Counted from the first letter of the stretch, positions 15,091 through 24,928 are shown. The stretch: DNA of 64,000 bases from Mesorhizobium sp. ZC-5 (GCF_025753855.1 NZ_JAOWPT010000013.1:62001-126000); one strand, 5' to 3'. The notes: generated by a model from the letters alone, not told the origin. Program-made: numbers and translations.

Positions 15091-17613
15091 GTGACGCAAC
15101 AAGCCCGCCTCGCACCCGAAACTGCCGCAGCACGGCTGCCCGAACCTTTTCTCACCTGGTTCGCGGAACGCGGCTGGTCGCCGCGCGCGCATCAGATCGA
15201 ATTGCTCGGCCATGCCCAGGCGGGCAAATCGGTGCTTTTGATCGCGCCGACCGGCGCCGGCAAGACGCTGGCCGGGTTCCTGCCGTCGCTCACCGAGCTT
15301 GCCACGCGGCCGAAGCGCAGGCCGGGCGAGGCGCATCGCGGCATCCACACGCTCTACATCTCGCCGCTGAAGGCGCTCGCCGTCGACATCGAGCGCAACC
15401 TCGGCAAGCCGGTCGGCGAGATGGGGCTACCGATCTCGATGGAAACTCGCACCGGCGACACGCCGGTGCACAAGCGGCAGCGCCAGAAGCTGGTGCCGCC
15501 GGACATCCTCCTGACCACGCCCGAGCAGCTCGCGCTGCTGATCTCGACCGCGGATGCCGAACGCTTCTTCTCCGACCTGCGTTATGTGGTGCTCGACGAA
15601 TTGCATTCGCTGGTGACGTCGAAGCGCGGCCATCTTCTGTCGCTCGGGCTGGCGCGGCTGCGCCGTTTCGTGCCCGGCCTGCAGACCATCGGCCTGTCTG
15701 CCACCGTTGCCGAACCGGACGAATTGCGGCGCTGGCTGGTGCCGCAGAACCCGCCCGGCGCACTTTCCGAACTGATCACCGTCGCTGGCGGCGCCAAGCC
15801 GAATATCTCGATCCTCGATTCCGAAGAGCGGGTGCCGTGGGCCGGCCATATGGCGCGCTATGCGATCCCGGAAATCTACGATGCGGTGCGCAGGCACCAG
15901 ACCACGCTTCTGTTCGTCAATACGCGCAGCCAGGCCGAGATGCTGTTCCAGGAACTGTGGCGGATCAACGAGGCGACGCTGCCGATCGCGCTGCATCACG
16001 GTTCGCTCGATGTCGGCCAGCGCCGCCGCGTCGAGAAGGCGATGGAGAACAACAGCCTGCGCGCCATCGTCGCCACCTCTACGCTCGACCTCGGCATCGA
16101 CTGGGGCGATGTCGACCTCGTCGTGCATGTCGGCGCACCGAAGGGGGCGAGCCGGCTGGCCCAGCGCATCGGCCGCTCCAACCACCGCATGGATGAGCCG
16201 TCGAAGGCGCTCCTGGTGCCGGCCAACCGCTTCGAGGTGCTGGAGTGCCGGGCAGCGCTCGAGGCCAATTATCTCGGCGCGCAGGATACGCCTCCGCTGA
16301 TCGACGGCGCTCTCGACGTGCTTTCACAGCATGTGCTGGGCAGCGCGTGCGGCGCGCCGTTCGACGCCGACGAGCTTTATAACGAGGTGATCAGCGCCGC
16401 ACCCTACGCCCGGGTCGACCGGCCGACCTTCGATCGTGTCGTCGATTTCGTCGCCACCGGCGGCTATGCGCTCAGGAGCTACGAACGCTACGCCAAGATC
16501 CGGCTGACCAAGGACGGCAAATGGCGCATCTCACATCCGCGTTTTGCCCAGCAATACCGGCTCAACGTCGGCACCATCATCGAATCGCCGATGCTCAACG
16601 TGCGTTATGTGCGGCAGGGCAAGGGGGCCAGTTCGCGCGGTGGGGCGCCGCTTGGCAAGATCGAGGAATATTTCCTGGAAACGATGTCGCCGGGCGACAC
16701 GTTCCTGTTCGCCGGGCGCACGCTGCGTTTCGAAGGCATCCGCGAGAACGAGGCCTACGTCTCCAACGCCACCGGCGTCGATGCCAAGGTGCCGGTCTAT
16801 GCCGGCGGCAAGTTTCCGCTGTCGACCTACCTCGCCGACCAAGTGCGCGGGCTGCTGGCCGATCCCGAGCAATGGAAGAAGCTGCCGGAACAGGTGTCGG
16901 ACTGGCTGCGGCTGCAGCAGGAGAAATCGGTACTGCCGCGCAGGCAGGATCTTCTGATCGAGACGTTCCCGCGTGCCAACCGCTTCTACATGGTGGTCTA
17001 TGCCTTCGAGGGCCGGCTGGCGCACCAGACGCTCGGCATGCTCTTGACCCGCCGGCTGGAACGCGCCGGAGCCCACCCAACCGGCTTTGTTGCCACCGAA
17101 TATTCGCTGGCGATCTGGGGGCTGGAGGACATGGGCGCCATGTTCAGGAAGCGGAAGCCGTCACTGGCACAGCTGTTCGACGAAGACATGCTGGGCGACG
17201 ATCTCGACGCCTGGCTTGCCGAGAGCTGGCTGCTCAAGCGCACCTTCCGCAACTGCGCGCTGATTTCCGGGCTGATCGAAAAGCGGCATCCGGGCCAGGA
17301 GAAGAGCGGCCGCCAGGTGACGGTCTCGGCCGACCTGATCTACGATGTGCTGCGCTCGCACGAGCCCGACCACATTCTGCTCCAGGCGACACGCATAGAC
17401 GCGGCGTCGGGACTGCTCGATGTCAGCAGACTTGCCGAGATGCTGTCGCGCATCAAGGGTCGAATCATGCATAAGGATCTGGAGCGCATTTCGCCGCTCG
17501 CCGTGCCGGTGATGATGGAGATCGGCAAGGAGGCGGTGGCGGGCGAGGCGAACGAGATGCTGCTTTCCGAGGCGGCGGACGATCTGATCGAGGAAGCGAT
17601 GGGCACGGCATGA
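15091..17613 (+). CDS. ligase-associated DEXH-box helicase (Lhr-like)
   Basis: GTG 15091 opens an 840-residue superfamily 2 helicase of the Lhr-core type. Visible motifs are RAHQIELL (Q-like, 33-40), Walker A APTGAGKT (52-59), TTPEQLALL (142-150), DELH (169-172), SAT (203-205), ATSTLDLGIDWGDVDLV near 330, and QRIGRSNHR near 353. A long Lhr-type C-terminal half follows. In this family it unwinds or translocates on DNA in a repair set with the MBL exonuclease, ATP-dependent ligase and PdeM. The stop overlaps the pdeM start by 4 bp. The ribosome site before GTG is weak. Length and motifs look intact. Confidence 0.9.
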   Translation: MTQQARLAPETAAARLPEPFLTWFAERGWSPRAHQIELLGHAQAGKSVLLIAPTGAGKTLAGFLPSLTELATRPKRRPGEAHRGIHTLYISPLKALAVDIERNLGKPVGEMGLPISMETRTGDTPVHKRQRQKLVPPDILLTTPEQLALLISTADAERFFSDLRYVVLDELHSLVTSKRGHLLSLGLARLRRFVPGLQTIGLSATVAEPDELRRWLVPQNPPGALSELITVAGGAKPNISILDSEERVPWAGHMARYAIPEIYDAVRRHQTTLLFVNTRSQAEMLFQELWRINEATLPIALHHGSLDVGQRRRVEKAMENNSLRAIVATSTLDLGIDWGDVDLVVHVGAPKGASRLAQRIGRSNHRMDEPSKALLVPANRFEVLECRAALEANYLGAQDTPPLIDGALDVLSQHVLGSACGAPFDADELYNEVISAAPYARVDRPTFDRVVDFVATGGYALRSYERYAKIRLTKDGKWRISHPRFAQQYRLNVGTIIESPMLNVRYVRQGKGASSRGGAPLGKIEEYFLETMSPGDTFLFAGRTLRFEGIRENEAYVSNATGVDAKVPVYAGGKFPLSTYLADQVRGLLADPEQWKKLPEQVSDWLRLQQEKSVLPRRQDLLIETFPRANRFYMVVYAFEGRLAHQTLGMLLTRRLERAGAHPTGFVATEYSLAIWGLEDMGAMFRKRKPSLAQLFDEDMLGDDLDAWLAESWLLKRTFRNCALISGLIEKRHPGQEKSGRQVTVSADLIYDVLRSHEPDHILLQATRIDAASGLLDVSRLAEMLSRIKGRIMHKDLERISPLAVPVMMEIGKEAVAGEANEMLLSEAADDLIEEAMGTA

Positions 17614-18320
17614 GCCAACCCGCGGTGGGACAGGCGGCAAGACCGGAGGAAATCGAGATCGCCGGCGAGCGCGCCGTCTGCGACCAGAACGGCGTGCTGT
17701 ACTTCCCCGAACTCGACCTGCTCGCCGTTTCCGACCTGCATCTGGAAAAGGGCGCCGCCTATGCGCGGCGCGGCTCCTTCGTGCCGCCTTACGACACCGC
17801 GGCGACCTTGCTTCGGCTGCAGGCGATGGTGGCGCATTACGATCCGCAGATGGTGATCAGCCTTGGCGACAGCTTTCATGACGGCAAGGGTGCCGCGCAC
17901 ATGCCGGATATCTTCCGCGACCGGCTCACCGCGCTGATGGCGGGACGCGACTGGTTCTGGGTTGCCGGCAACCATGATCCCGATGCGCCGGAAGGCCTGC
18001 CCGGCGAAACCGTGCAGGAACTCGCCATTGGCAATCTTGTGTTTCGCCACGAGCCGTCCGCCGTGCCTGTCCGGGGCGAGATTTCCGGGCACCTGCATCC
18101 ATGCGCCCGCATCGTGCAGCGTGGCCGCTCGGTGAGGCGGCGCTGTTTCGCCAGCGATGGAAGCCGGCTGATCATGCCGGCCTTCGGCTCCTATACGGGT
18201 TCGCTCAACGTGCTCGATCGCGCCTATGCCGGCCTGTTCAGCTGGGATGCCTTCATGGCCTATCTGCTGGGCGCGCGCCGCATCTATGCCATCGCCGGCT
18301 CCATGCTGCAGCCGGGGTGA
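17610..18320 (+). CDS. pdeM: ligase-associated metallophosphoesterase PdeM
   Basis: The 236-residue protein has all calcineurin-type phosphoesterase motifs: SDLHLEKG (41-48), GDSFHD (86-91), GNHD (120-123) and GHLHP (160-164). It overlaps the helicase gene by 4 bp (ATGA). Proteins of this context are annotated as the ligase-associated endonuclease or phosphoesterase PdeM and should process DNA ends before ligation. With it, all four members of the set are present in this window. No truncation is seen. Confidence 0.9.
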   Translation: MSQPAVGQAARPEEIEIAGERAVCDQNGVLYFPELDLLAVSDLHLEKGAAYARRGSFVPPYDTAATLLRLQAMVAHYDPQMVISLGDSFHDGKGAAHMPDIFRDRLTALMAGRDWFWVAGNHDPDAPEGLPGETVQELAIGNLVFRHEPSAVPVRGEISGHLHPCARIVQRGRSVRRRCFASDGSRLIMPAFGSYTGSLNVLDRAYAGLFSWDAFMAYLLGARRIYAIAGSMLQPG

Positions 18321-18405
18321 TCCTTTAGGGCTGCCGTAGCTTTGGAGGTGGTTTGACGGTAGTCTGCAAGGTGACATAACCAAGGACCTTGGTTTCACTC
18401 CCGCC

Positions 18406-18876
18406 ATGGACGACACGGCTGATACCGCTCAAGTCATTGTCCGGCCACCGCTTGCGTGGGGGCTTGCCGTCATCGCGGGGTTTGCGCTCGACTGGCTCGT
18501 GCCCTTGCCGTTTCTTCCGGCTGGCCTGGCTGCAGGTTGGTTCGGAGGGCTGGTGTTTGCCCTTGCACTGGCGCTGTTCGCCTGGGCCATCGTTACCATG
18601 ACCAGGGCCGGTTCGAGCGTTCCCACCAACCTGCCGACCGCCACCATTGTCGAGAGCGGTCCGTATCGCTTCACGCGCAACCCCATCTATCTCGGCATGC
18701 TGCTGGGTCTGGTCGGCCTGGCCATAGCGTTCGACAATCTCTGGCTGCTGGTGATGCTGGTGCCTTTCGCGCTCGTCATCCGCTATGGCGTGGTGGCCCG
18801 CGAGGAGGCCTATCTCGAGCGCAAATTCGGCGATGCCTACCGCGGCTACCGATCGCGCGTGCGGCGCTGGCTGTAG
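18406..18876 (+). CDS. isoprenylcysteine methyltransferase family membrane protein
   Basis: A 156-residue integral membrane protein with about four helices. The conserved block of the ICMT/phospholipid methyltransferase family is present: ESGPYRFTRNPIYLGMLLG near 84-102, and the C-terminal EEAYLERKFGDAYRGYRSRV with the catalytic-site Glu and the Tyr-Arg pattern. Bacterial members methylate varied small or lipid substrates, so the target cannot be named. It lies alone, 85 bp after pdeM. Confidence 0.82.
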   Translation: MDDTADTAQVIVRPPLAWGLAVIAGFALDWLVPLPFLPAGLAAGWFGGLVFALALALFAWAIVTMTRAGSSVPTNLPTATIVESGPYRFTRNPIYLGMLLGLVGLAIAFDNLWLLVMLVPFALVIRYGVVAREEAYLERKFGDAYRGYRSRVRRWL

Positions 18877-18932
18877 CGCCCCGATTGCACGGTTCGATGC
18901 CGGGTGAGTTGCCCTTCTATCGAAGGAAAGGA

Positions 18933-19718
18933 TCAATCCTTGCGGAAGATGATGCGGCCGAGCCAGCCGGTCAGCATCGCCAGCGCCACCGCGAAGACGC
19001 CGTACAGAAAACCATAGTCGCGCGAGGCAACGAAGATCGACTGTTCGAAGCCTGCCTTGAGGATGGCAAGCTGCGCCGAGGTTTCCTTGATGAAGAGGCC
19101 GTTGCGGAACAGGAAGGCGCGCGCCTTGTGGGTGCCGACGGGCACGTTGGGCGCAAGCTCCACCGTTGCGCGGAAAAGGTTCTGCGACAGGAACTGCACG
19201 CCGCCGATGCGATGGTTGTAGAGGCCGATGGCCTGCTTGCGATCGCGCAGCGCGTCGGTGAATTCCTGGATCGTTACCGGTCCCGCCCGCTTGTTTTCCG
19301 GCTCCATGTAGATGTTGGAGGCACCCAGCGAAAGCCGCCTGTAGTTGTTCGGGCTGGTCATGTCCTGGAAGGCGCGCGTCGTCGCCACCGAGTAGGAGAT
19401 GGGTACGTTGAGGAAGGTTTCCGACCTGGTGTTGATCCACATGCCGAGAATGCGATCCTTGCGGCGTACCACGACGGGCCGCGCCGGGCCCTCCAGAACG
19501 ACGATGACATCGTAGCGGCCCTGGCGGCTGATCAGCGGGTCGGGATTGCTGAGTGCGCCGAAGATCGTCAGGTCGGCGCCCGCGAAATCCGAGGTGATCG
19601 AAACGCGGTCGGTGGAAAGGCCGATCTCGATGCTTTCGGGATTGGCTTCCTGCGCCAGCGCGCTTCCGCTTGCCAGCAGCGCGGCGAGGCAGATCCAGGC
19701 GAGATGCCGGAAGGCCAT
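18933..19718 (-). CDS. TIGR02186-type membrane-anchored protein
   Basis: ATG 19718 gives 261 residues and shares one base with the stop of the upstream permease gene (TGATG). There is a clear signal peptide (MAFRHLAWICLAALLASGSA), a periplasmic body (IEIGLSTDRVSITSDFAGAD; then RPVVVRRKDRILGMWIN), and one C-terminal membrane helix (YGVFAVALAMLTGWLGRII). I recognise it as the TIGR02186 family, which commonly follows a TauE/SafE permease in alphaproteobacteria. Function is unknown, perhaps as a partner of the permease. An open frame that runs from this gene through the permease region to 20648 is an artefact of high GC. Confidence 0.8.
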   Translation of the reverse strand: MAFRHLAWICLAALLASGSALAQEANPESIEIGLSTDRVSITSDFAGADLTIFGALSNPDPLISRQGRYDVIVVLEGPARPVVVRRKDRILGMWINTRSETFLNVPISYSVATTRAFQDMTSPNNYRRLSLGASNIYMEPENKRAGPVTIQEFTDALRDRKQAIGLYNHRIGGVQFLSQNLFRATVELAPNVPVGTHKARAFLFRNGLFIKETSAQLAILKAGFEQSIFVASRDYGFLYGVFAVALAMLTGWLGRIIFRKD

Positions 19719-20641
19719 CAGATGCCTCCCAGTGCGGTGAGCGAATAAAGGCTCGCCGGCCTGACGAAAAGATCGAAGGCAAGCCGCAGCGCGACCGCCA
19801 GCACCAGCGCCGCAAGCAGCGCCCGCAATTGCTCGCCGCGCAGCTTCTGCCCAGCCCGGGCGCCGTATTGCGCGCCGGCCACGCCGCCGACCATCAGCAC
19901 GAAGGCAAGCACTACGTCGACCGTCTGGTTGGCGGTCGAATGGATCAGCGTCGTGTAGGCGGCGACGAAGATGATCTGGAACAGCGACGTGCCGACGACG
20001 ACATTGGTCGGAACCTTGAGCAGGTAGATCAGCGCCGGCACCATGATGAAGCCGCCGCCGACGCCCATGATGGCGGCGAGGAAGCCGATGCCCGCGCCGA
20101 GCCCCAGCACGGGGATGACGCTGACGAACAGTTTCGACGTGCGAAACCGCATCTTCAACGGCAGCTTGTGGATCCAGTTGTGCTGGCCGGATTTCTTCAT
20201 GGTCGGCGCCGCACCCGACCGTGTGCGCTGCATGGCGCGCACGCTCTCGACCATCATCAGGCCGCCGACGGTGCCGAGCAGCACGACGTAGAGCAGCGAG
20301 ATGAACAGGTCGAGCTGGCCGACGGCGCGCAACAGCGCGAAGACGAAGGCGCCGATCGTCGAACCGAAGATACCGCCGGCAAGCAGCACGGTGCCCAGCT
20401 TGAAGTCGAGCGTCCCGCGCTTCATGTGCGCCAGCGCACCGGAGAAGGAAGCAGCGATGACCTGGTTGGCGCCGGTGGCGACGGCAATCGCCGGCGGGAT
20501 ATTGTAGAAGATCAGGAGAGGGGTGATGAGGAAGCCGCCGCCGACCCCGAACATGCCCGACAGAAATCCGACCGCTGCGCCCATGGCGAGCAGCACGAAA
20601 ACATTGACAGACATTTCGGCAATCGGGAGATAGATGCCCAC
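19718..20641 (-). CDS. TSUP (TauE/SafE) family permease
   Basis: The start is taken as GTG 20641 (307 residues, GIYLPIAE after the first residue) because relatives begin with a similar segment; ATG 20614 is an alternative. The protein has about eight membrane helices and the duplicated family motif GMFGVGGGFLITPLLIF near 28-44 and IMGVGGGFIMVPALIYLL near 185-202. TSUP proteins export or import small organic or inorganic anions, often sulfur compounds. It is translationally coupled to the TIGR02186 protein, so the two probably form one transport or sensing unit. No regulator is adjacent. Confidence 0.85.
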   Translation of the reverse strand: MGIYLPIAEMSVNVFVLLAMGAAVGFLSGMFGVGGGFLITPLLIFYNIPPAIAVATGANQVIAASFSGALAHMKRGTLDFKLGTVLLAGGIFGSTIGAFVFALLRAVGQLDLFISLLYVVLLGTVGGLMMVESVRAMQRTRSGAAPTMKKSGQHNWIHKLPLKMRFRTSKLFVSVIPVLGLGAGIGFLAAIMGVGGGFIMVPALIYLLKVPTNVVVGTSLFQIIFVAAYTTLIHSTANQTVDVVLAFVLMVGGVAGAQYGARAGQKLRGEQLRALLAALVLAVALRLAFDLFVRPASLYSLTALGGI

Positions 20642-20821
20642 CCGTCAAACTCTGAAATTAGCGCCTGCTCTCGCCCCCTGACGAGATGTAACGAACGACT
20701 AATTCGTAGTTGCGCCGACATTGCGGCGAAGTCAAACTTTGTGGCTTACTTGGTTAAAAAAATTCGCAGCACTTCCAATGGGATGACGAGCCCGGCGTCC
20801 CGAGGCGCTGGGCCGCCGCAA
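20642..20821. other. intergenic, no clear feature
   Basis: The gap lies between the permease start and the podJ stop, which are on the same strand. An AT-rich part near 20690-20765 probably holds the permease promoter, but no convincing -35/-10 pair or palindrome was found. Confidence 0.4.
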
Positions 20822-23800
20822 TCATTTCTTTTCGAGCAGGAGCTTGACCAGCTTCTCGTCGACAAGGCCGGTCGCGTCCATGCCGTTGTCGCCCTGGAAG
20901 GCGGCGATCGCTGCCTTGGTCTTGTCGCCCATGACGCCGTCGGCGCCACCGGCATCGTAGCCGTTCTTGTTGAGGATACGCTGGATGTTCTGCACCACCT
21001 GCTTCATGTCGATGCTGGCGGTCTTGGCGTCACTCTCCTGCCAGGAGTCGGGAATGTCGACCGTATTCGTCGCTGCGTCGACGGCTTTCGGCTTCCATAG
21101 TTCGGCAGCGGCGCGGGCCTTCTCCAACTGTTCGGGCCGCAGTGCCTTGGCGATTTCGTCGCGCTTGGCGGCGGCGTCGCGGTCGCCGGTCTTGGCGACC
21201 AGCGCGAACCATTTGTAGGATTCTTCCAGGTTCTGCTCGATGCCGACGCCCTTGGCGGCGAGGATGCCGAGATTGAACTGGCTGTCCTTGACGCCGAACT
21301 CGGCGGCCTGCGTGAACCAGCGTGCCGCTGAATCATTGTCGGCGACGCCGTCGGCTCCCATCGCGAACAGCACGGCCAGATTATGCATGGCGCTGGCGTT
21401 TCCTTGCGAGGCCGCCATCTGGTACCAGGTCTTGGCCTTTGCCACGTCGCGGGTAACGCCAAGGCCCTTCTCGTAGAAATTTCCGATGCGGTACTGCGCC
21501 GGGGCAAAACCCAGTTCCGCCGATTTCTCGTACCACTCCGCCGCCTTTTTCATGTCGGTCTTGACGCCGCGGCCGTCCGCATAACGCGAACCGATCTCGA
21601 AGATCGCCTTGGTGTCGCCGGCTTCGGCGGCTTCGCGCAATGGCACCGGACCGGCCTCGACCGGCACCGCAATGGCGCTGACCGCCGGGGCGGTGGCGAG
21701 CGGCGAGGCTGGAGGTTCGGTGCTCGCGGTCGGCTCCATGTCGGCGCCTTCGCTGTCCTCGTCCTGAAGTTCGGGCTTGAGGTCGGCAGCTTGTGGCAGG
21801 TCAGCAGCTTGCGGCGCCGAGTCGGCAGTGTCGGCCTGGGGCTCGGCTGCTTCCTCGCCGGCCATTTCCGGCTCGGAAGCGGCCTCGGGCGCCACAGTTG
21901 CCGTGTCGTCCGCCGCGGTCTCGGGCACAGCGGTCTCCAGCGGCGAGCGCTCGGCCGCATCCACCTTGCGCACCGCCGGCGCTTCCGGCTCGGTGGCCTG
22001 CGATGTCGCGGCCGGCTCCTGCGGCGCGGCAGTTTCAGGCGCGGCGGTCCCGGATGCGATGCCGGCCGGCGGCACGTCGACGCGGGCCACTTCCCTGTCG
22101 TCGGCGAGGAAGGCCTTGCCAAGCTGCATGCCGGCGAGAGCCAGCATGATCGCGGTCGCCGACAGGAGCATCGTCTTGCGCTTCGAGCGGAAAAGCGAGC
22201 CGAGTTTAACCCGGCCGCCGCCGCTGTCGGTTTCCGAATTCTTCTTCAGCATGTCGGCTTCGGCGGCCGCCGCCTGCGCTGCCCGCCGCGCCGCGGCGAT
22301 GAAGTCGGACTTCGCGGCGTCGGTATCGCTGGCTCTCGCCGGCTGGCCGCGCTCGTCGCGCACGCGCTTCATGATGGCGCTGAGATCCGGCGCGCCCGAT
22401 CCTGGCTCGAGCGGCCGGTTGGCGAGTTTCGGGTCGAGTGGTTCGTCGAGGTCGACGGTCGGCGCTTCCATCGCCGGTGCTTCGGAACCGGCGAGCGCAG
22501 GCTCTTCGCCTTCCTTCTTGCCGCCGAAGGCCCGAGACAATCCACCCAGCATCGAGCGCATGCGGCCGCCAGGTTCAGCCTCCACCGTATCGTCGGTGCT
22601 GAGCGCGGCTACGGCTGCTGCGGCGGCGGCTTCCGCCGGCGAACGCGTGACGGAAGGTTCGCCCCAGCCTCTCGCGGTCATTTCCGCGTCGATGCTGTCC
22701 GGCTCGGGCGAATCCGCGGTTTCGATCGACGGGGCATTGCCGAGCGACAGCTTTTGCGCCGGCGCGGCTGCCGGGCTGGTTTCCAGCGAACCCAGCCGGT
22801 CGACGATCTTGAGCAGCGTGTCGTGGATGGCCTCGAAGGTCTTCGAGTTGCGTTCGTCGGAGCGGCGGGTCAACCCCTCCAGCGCCTTAAGATCCTCGGC
22901 GAGGCCGGCGACCGCGGCGGCGTTGGTCTTCGAGCCGGCAAGCGACTGGACCGCGTCTTCGGCGGCTTTGCGCGCAGCGGCAAGAATGGTCTCGCGGCTT
23001 CCGGCGATCGACTTCTCGATGTCGACCAGGCGGGGCGCGATGTCCTCGAACTCCGGCATTGGCGAACTCGGCCGCGCCAGATGCGCCGACAGGCCGGAAA
23101 CCTGCGCTTCCAGATTGCGGATCAGGTCGGGATCGATGCCTGCGACCTGCGAGGCCGAGGTGTCGAGACGGCCCGAAATGTCTTCGAGACGGGCTTCGAG
23201 ACCACGAATGGCATCGTCGCTCGCCGTGCCGCCCCGGGTTTCGAGCTTGCGCGCGAAATCGGTGAAGCGCTGGTCGATGGCTTGCATGATGCCGGTGTTG
23301 TCGAGGCTGCCGGAAGCTGTGCGCTGGTCGAGCCGGTCCGCCACTTCGTCGAGGCGGCGCTCGAGATCGCGGAAAAGCGCCTGTCCGTGCTCGATCGCAT
23401 CGCCCTGGCGGCGGTCGAGCATGTCGGACAGCATGTCGAAGCGCTGTTCGATGCCTTGCAGGAACTGGTCGGAGACCGCCGCGGCAGGCGCGCGATCGAG
23501 CTTTTCGCCGATCGTCGCGACTTGCCGCGCCAGCCGTTCGACCGCCTGTTCGGGCAGGTCGGCGCGCAGGGCGAGTTCGTCGACACGCTGCGACAACAGG
23601 TTCAGCCGGTCGATGACCTCGACGTTCGGCCGCTCGTCGACGAGTTCCTCCAGCTGCCTTGCCAGCGAGGTGATCCGCGCCTCGATGCGTTCGAAGGGTT
23701 GCGGATCGAGGGTTGGGAGGTGGGTGGAAACGGCGGATGCCACGATAGCGCGGGAAATCTCGTCGAGCCGCTCCTCGATCTGGGCGAAGGCGTCCGGCCC

Positions 23801-24604
23801 GCGGTGATCCTGCTGGCGCGCGAAATGATCGACGGCGCCGGCCAGCATGCGCACCTTTTCTTCCAGCGACTGCAGCGACAGCGATTCCGGCAGGTTGTTC
23901 ACCGCCTCGTTGATCTGCTCGAGCCGGCTGTTGAGCGCGGCCATTTCCGGATCTTCGCCATGACGCAGCGCGCCGGTCGAGATGCGGTCCTCGAAAGCGC
24001 TCCAGCGCCGGTCGAAATCGTCCCAGCGCCGGTCCACCGATTGCACGGTCTCCTCGCGCGCCAGCATATCGAGCGCCGATTTCACCTGCTCCAGTTCGAG
24101 GCGCAGCAGGTTGATGCTCTTGTCGTCGCTGCGTTCGGAGAGTTCGTGGATTGCGCCCGACAGGCGTTCGAATTCGACGCCGAGTTCGGCTCCCGCTTTC
24201 GCAGAGGCCGGCGAGGAATAGGCGAGCGCGATCTCCTTGCGCAGGCTGTCGAATTCGCGGCGCAATCCGGACGTCATCTGGTGGCGGAGTTCTTCGCGCA
24301 GTCCCTTCAGTTCGCCGGCAATCTTGCCGACCGCGGCAACGCCGTCTTCCTGGCCGCGCACCCGGTCGAGGTCGCGGGCGAGGGACTGATAGGGCTTGTC
24401 GGCCATCTGCCGCGCTGCCGGCATCCGCGGCGGCCGGGCATAGGGATCGTCTCTCTGCGTACGCGGATCAGGTCGCGGATCGTGGTTTCGCTCCAGCCGC
24501 TGTTCCAGGTTTTCGAGGGAGCGGTTCAGGTCTTCCAGCGAAGTATATGGTCGGCGCTGCCGCCCGGCATTGAGAGAATCGAGATAGGATCGCTTGCTGT
24601 TCAT
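20822..24604 (-). CDS. podJ: PodJ-like polar organiser: coiled coil, TM, Sel1, PG-binding
   Basis: ATG 24604 gives 1260 residues. About 1-700 is acidic coiled coil (SLEDLNRSLENLEQRL and many similar heptads). A spacer with acidic and Ala/Pro-rich parts follows. One membrane helix (TMLLSATAIMLALAGMQLG) lies near 808-830. Three Sel1-type repeats follow around 1000-1135 (GSRYADGRGVKTDMKKAAEW; GNFYEKGLGVTRD; AVLFAMGADGVADND). A peptidoglycan-binding domain ends the protein (IQRILNKNGYDAGGADGVMG). This order matches PodJ of Caulobacter and rhizobia, which marks the new pole and recruits division and polarity factors. The symbol is given on architecture only. No strong ribosome site is seen. Confidence 0.8.
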   Translation of the reverse strand: MNSKRSYLDSLNAGRQRRPYTSLEDLNRSLENLEQRLERNHDPRPDPRTQRDDPYARPPRMPAARQMADKPYQSLARDLDRVRGQEDGVAAVGKIAGELKGLREELRHQMTSGLRREFDSLRKEIALAYSSPASAKAGAELGVEFERLSGAIHELSERSDDKSINLLRLELEQVKSALDMLAREETVQSVDRRWDDFDRRWSAFEDRISTGALRHGEDPEMAALNSRLEQINEAVNNLPESLSLQSLEEKVRMLAGAVDHFARQQDHRGPDAFAQIEERLDEISRAIVASAVSTHLPTLDPQPFERIEARITSLARQLEELVDERPNVEVIDRLNLLSQRVDELALRADLPEQAVERLARQVATIGEKLDRAPAAAVSDQFLQGIEQRFDMLSDMLDRRQGDAIEHGQALFRDLERRLDEVADRLDQRTASGSLDNTGIMQAIDQRFTDFARKLETRGGTASDDAIRGLEARLEDISGRLDTSASQVAGIDPDLIRNLEAQVSGLSAHLARPSSPMPEFEDIAPRLVDIEKSIAGSRETILAAARKAAEDAVQSLAGSKTNAAAVAGLAEDLKALEGLTRRSDERNSKTFEAIHDTLLKIVDRLGSLETSPAAAPAQKLSLGNAPSIETADSPEPDSIDAEMTARGWGEPSVTRSPAEAAAAAAVAALSTDDTVEAEPGGRMRSMLGGLSRAFGGKKEGEEPALAGSEAPAMEAPTVDLDEPLDPKLANRPLEPGSGAPDLSAIMKRVRDERGQPARASDTDAAKSDFIAAARRAAQAAAAEADMLKKNSETDSGGGRVKLGSLFRSKRKTMLLSATAIMLALAGMQLGKAFLADDREVARVDVPPAGIASGTAAPETAAPQEPAATSQATEPEAPAVRKVDAAERSPLETAVPETAADDTATVAPEAASEPEMAGEEAAEPQADTADSAPQAADLPQAADLKPELQDEDSEGADMEPTASTEPPASPLATAPAVSAIAVPVEAGPVPLREAAEAGDTKAIFEIGSRYADGRGVKTDMKKAAEWYEKSAELGFAPAQYRIGNFYEKGLGVTRDVAKAKTWYQMAASQGNASAMHNLAVLFAMGADGVADNDSAARWFTQAAEFGVKDSQFNLGILAAKGVGIEQNLEESYKWFALVAKTGDRDAAAKRDEIAKALRPEQLEKARAAAELWKPKAVDAATNTVDIPDSWQESDAKTASIDMKQVVQNIQRILNKNGYDAGGADGVMGDKTKAAIAAFQGDNGMDATGLVDEKLVKLLLEKK

Positions 24605-24803
24605 CGAAACGCCCGTTTGCCAAAGGATGCCGGCCCCTTCCGGCTTTCCCAAATTCCCTGCCGGGAACGAACGCGGCCGCGCGGTTCTCGCAACGGCGGA
24701 AGATGGTCTTCCAGGGCTTGTCACCCTCGATCCGAAAAGCCGTGAAGAATTCGATACAGGATAACCACGGAACACCGACATGCGCACAATTCCCCAATCG
24801 TGG

Positions 24804-24820
24804 TAAACAAGCCGTTAACC
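24804..24820 (+). promoter_or_regulatory. CtrA-like binding motif
   Basis: TAAA-N7-TTAACC fits the alphaproteobacterial CtrA consensus TTAA-N7-TTAACC with one mismatch in the left half. It lies about 200 bp upstream of the PodJ-like gene, a cell-polarity gene, and in the same AT-rich island. Cell-cycle control of podJ is known in Caulobacter. One mismatched motif is weak evidence. Confidence 0.3.
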
Positions 24821-24907
24821 AAAATTACCAAGCTGCAAAGAAAGCGTTAAAAGGTGCGACACAGTTGCCCTTTCCGGTCGCTTGCGTTGCGGAAGGCCAC
24901 CCACTAT

Positions 24908-24928
24908 ATGATTTACGTAAACGTAAAC
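24908..24928. promoter_or_regulatory. LiuR-type motif before the MerR gene
   Basis: The segment contains ATTTACGTAAACGTAAAC. Its right half (ACGT-AAACGT) matches the centre and right arm of the strong palindromes at 7710-7727 and 25627-25644, but the left arm is degenerate (about 13 of 18 positions agree). TTTACGTAAA within it is itself a palindrome. It lies about 120 bp before the MerR start, so weak autoregulation is plausible. Confidence 0.45.

Noticed and set aside
18933-20648. 571-residue frame spanning the permease and the TIGR02186 protein
   Set aside because: Its first part is a shifted frame of the TSUP permease; the two real genes overlap by one base as TGATG.
21383-24745. 1120-residue open frame antisense to podJ
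   Set aside because: It mirrors the podJ coding frame, lacks domains and is arginine/glycine-rich; long antisense frames are common in high-GC DNA.
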